In this document: piece after piece, positions 5,289-5,524 of the stretch
Position numbering within the stretch: position 1 is the first letter of the stretch
Layout: every line of letters begins with the position of its first letter
Origin: Candidatus Rokuibacteriota bacterium
GTDB lineage: Bacteria > Methylomirabilota > Methylomirabilia > Rokubacteriales > CSP1-6
Assembly: GCA_016177555.1 (NCBI GenBank)
Contig: JACOVB010000154.1
Coordinates: 1 to 5,524, forward strand
DNA: 5,524 nucleotides
Direction: 5' to 3'
Position numbers and translations under genes: made by a program
Notes under the pieces: generated by a model
Databases searched by the model: none
Told to the model about the DNA's origin: nothing
The model's input: the letters and a program-made list of their open reading frames with translations, nothing else

Positions 5289-5524
5289 ATGAGCGTCCCG
5301 CCAGCGCCCGGTCCCCCGACGCCGCATCCGTCGTCCCGCATGCCCTGGCGAACAGCCTCCACGCGGCCGATCTATGAAAACCGCTGGATCACGGTGCACG
5401 AGGACCTCGCCGAGCTGCCCGACGGCAGCACCACAATCTACGGCGTCGTCCAGTGCACCGAGTGCGTGGGCATCCTCCCGTTCGTCGACCGCGACACGGT
5501 CCTGCTGGTCGGCCAGTACCGCTA
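5289..5524 (+). CDS. NUDIX hydrolase (ADP-ribose pyrophosphatase-like), N-terminal part only
   Basis: The frame stays open from the ATG at 5289 to the window edge, giving 78 full codons plus two bases (TA). Residues about 26-78 show the typical N-terminal strand pattern of NudF/ADP-ribose-pyrophosphatase-like NUDIX proteins: RPIYENRWITVHED, LPDGSTTIYGVV, then VGILPFVDRD and VLLVGQYR. The following Tyr is likely. These enzymes hydrolyse nucleoside diphosphates linked to another moiety. The NUDIX box itself would lie beyond the window, so activity cannot be judged. The ATG at 5289 is preceded by a weak purine stretch (AAGAAAG, 5274-5280). A second in-frame ATG at 5340 has no visible ribosome site but sits just before the conserved region, and the Pro-rich first 17 residues are not typical, so 5340 remains possible. 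The gene is divergent from the minus-strand operon, and no clear promoter for it was found in the 116-nt gap. Confidence 0.83.
   Translation, partial: MSVPPAPGPPTPHPSSRMPWRTASTRPIYENRWITVHEDLAELPDGSTTIYGVVQCTECVGILPFVDRDTVLLVGQYR

Noticed and set aside
5030..5377. 115-residue plus-strand frame across the intergenic region before the NUDIX gene
   Set aside because: It overlaps the DinB-fold gene in antisense, the promoter region and the NUDIX start in another frame, and shows no domain-like pattern.

Overview
This is a strongly GC-rich bacterial window with dense, short-spaced genes, good Shine-Dalgarno sites and one near-consensus sigma-70 promoter. It carries no rRNA, tRNA or other taxonomic marker. 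The style (large hybrid kinase, FadA5-like thiolase, TtuA-like thiolase next to a ubiquitin-like sulfur carrier) would fit an uncultured soil or sediment lineage such as Rokubacteria/Methylomirabilota or a deltaproteobacterial group. That placement is only a guess from style.

Layout. Bases 1-2091 (+) hold most of a hybrid sensor histidine kinase, cut at its 5' end: receiver tail, coiled coil, GAF, PAS, HisKA, HATPase and a C-terminal receiver. That last receiver has Asn in place of the phospho-accepting Asp. Bases 2092-2293 are non-coding and almost filled by one long imperfect palindrome (2108-2293) between the convergent kinase and thiolase genes. Bases 5172-2294 (-) form a tight four-gene operon: a DinB-fold protein, a 70-residue MoaD/ThiS/TtuB-type sulfur carrier, a TtuA/Ncs6-type tRNA 2-thiolation enzyme and an acyl-CoA thiolase. 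Gaps are 23, -4 and 22 nt. A promoter with a perfect TATAAT lies just upstream (5239-5211) and is straddled by an 8-bp dyad. Divergently, from 5289 (+), a NUDIX hydrolase begins and runs off the window.

How the genes fit together. The carrier and the TtuA-like enzyme make a recognisable sulfur-relay pair. An E1-like enzyme would adenylate and thiocarboxylate the carrier, which then donates sulfur to a tRNA uridine activated by the PP-loop ATPase. The E1 enzyme and cysteine desulfurase are not in the window. The carrier does not end at its Gly-Gly but carries a short tail, so it would probably need trimming. The tail's codons also form the ribosome-binding site of the downstream enzyme gene. 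The DinB-fold protein and the thiolase share the operon without an obvious biochemical link. No mobile element, CRISPR array or RNA gene was seen.
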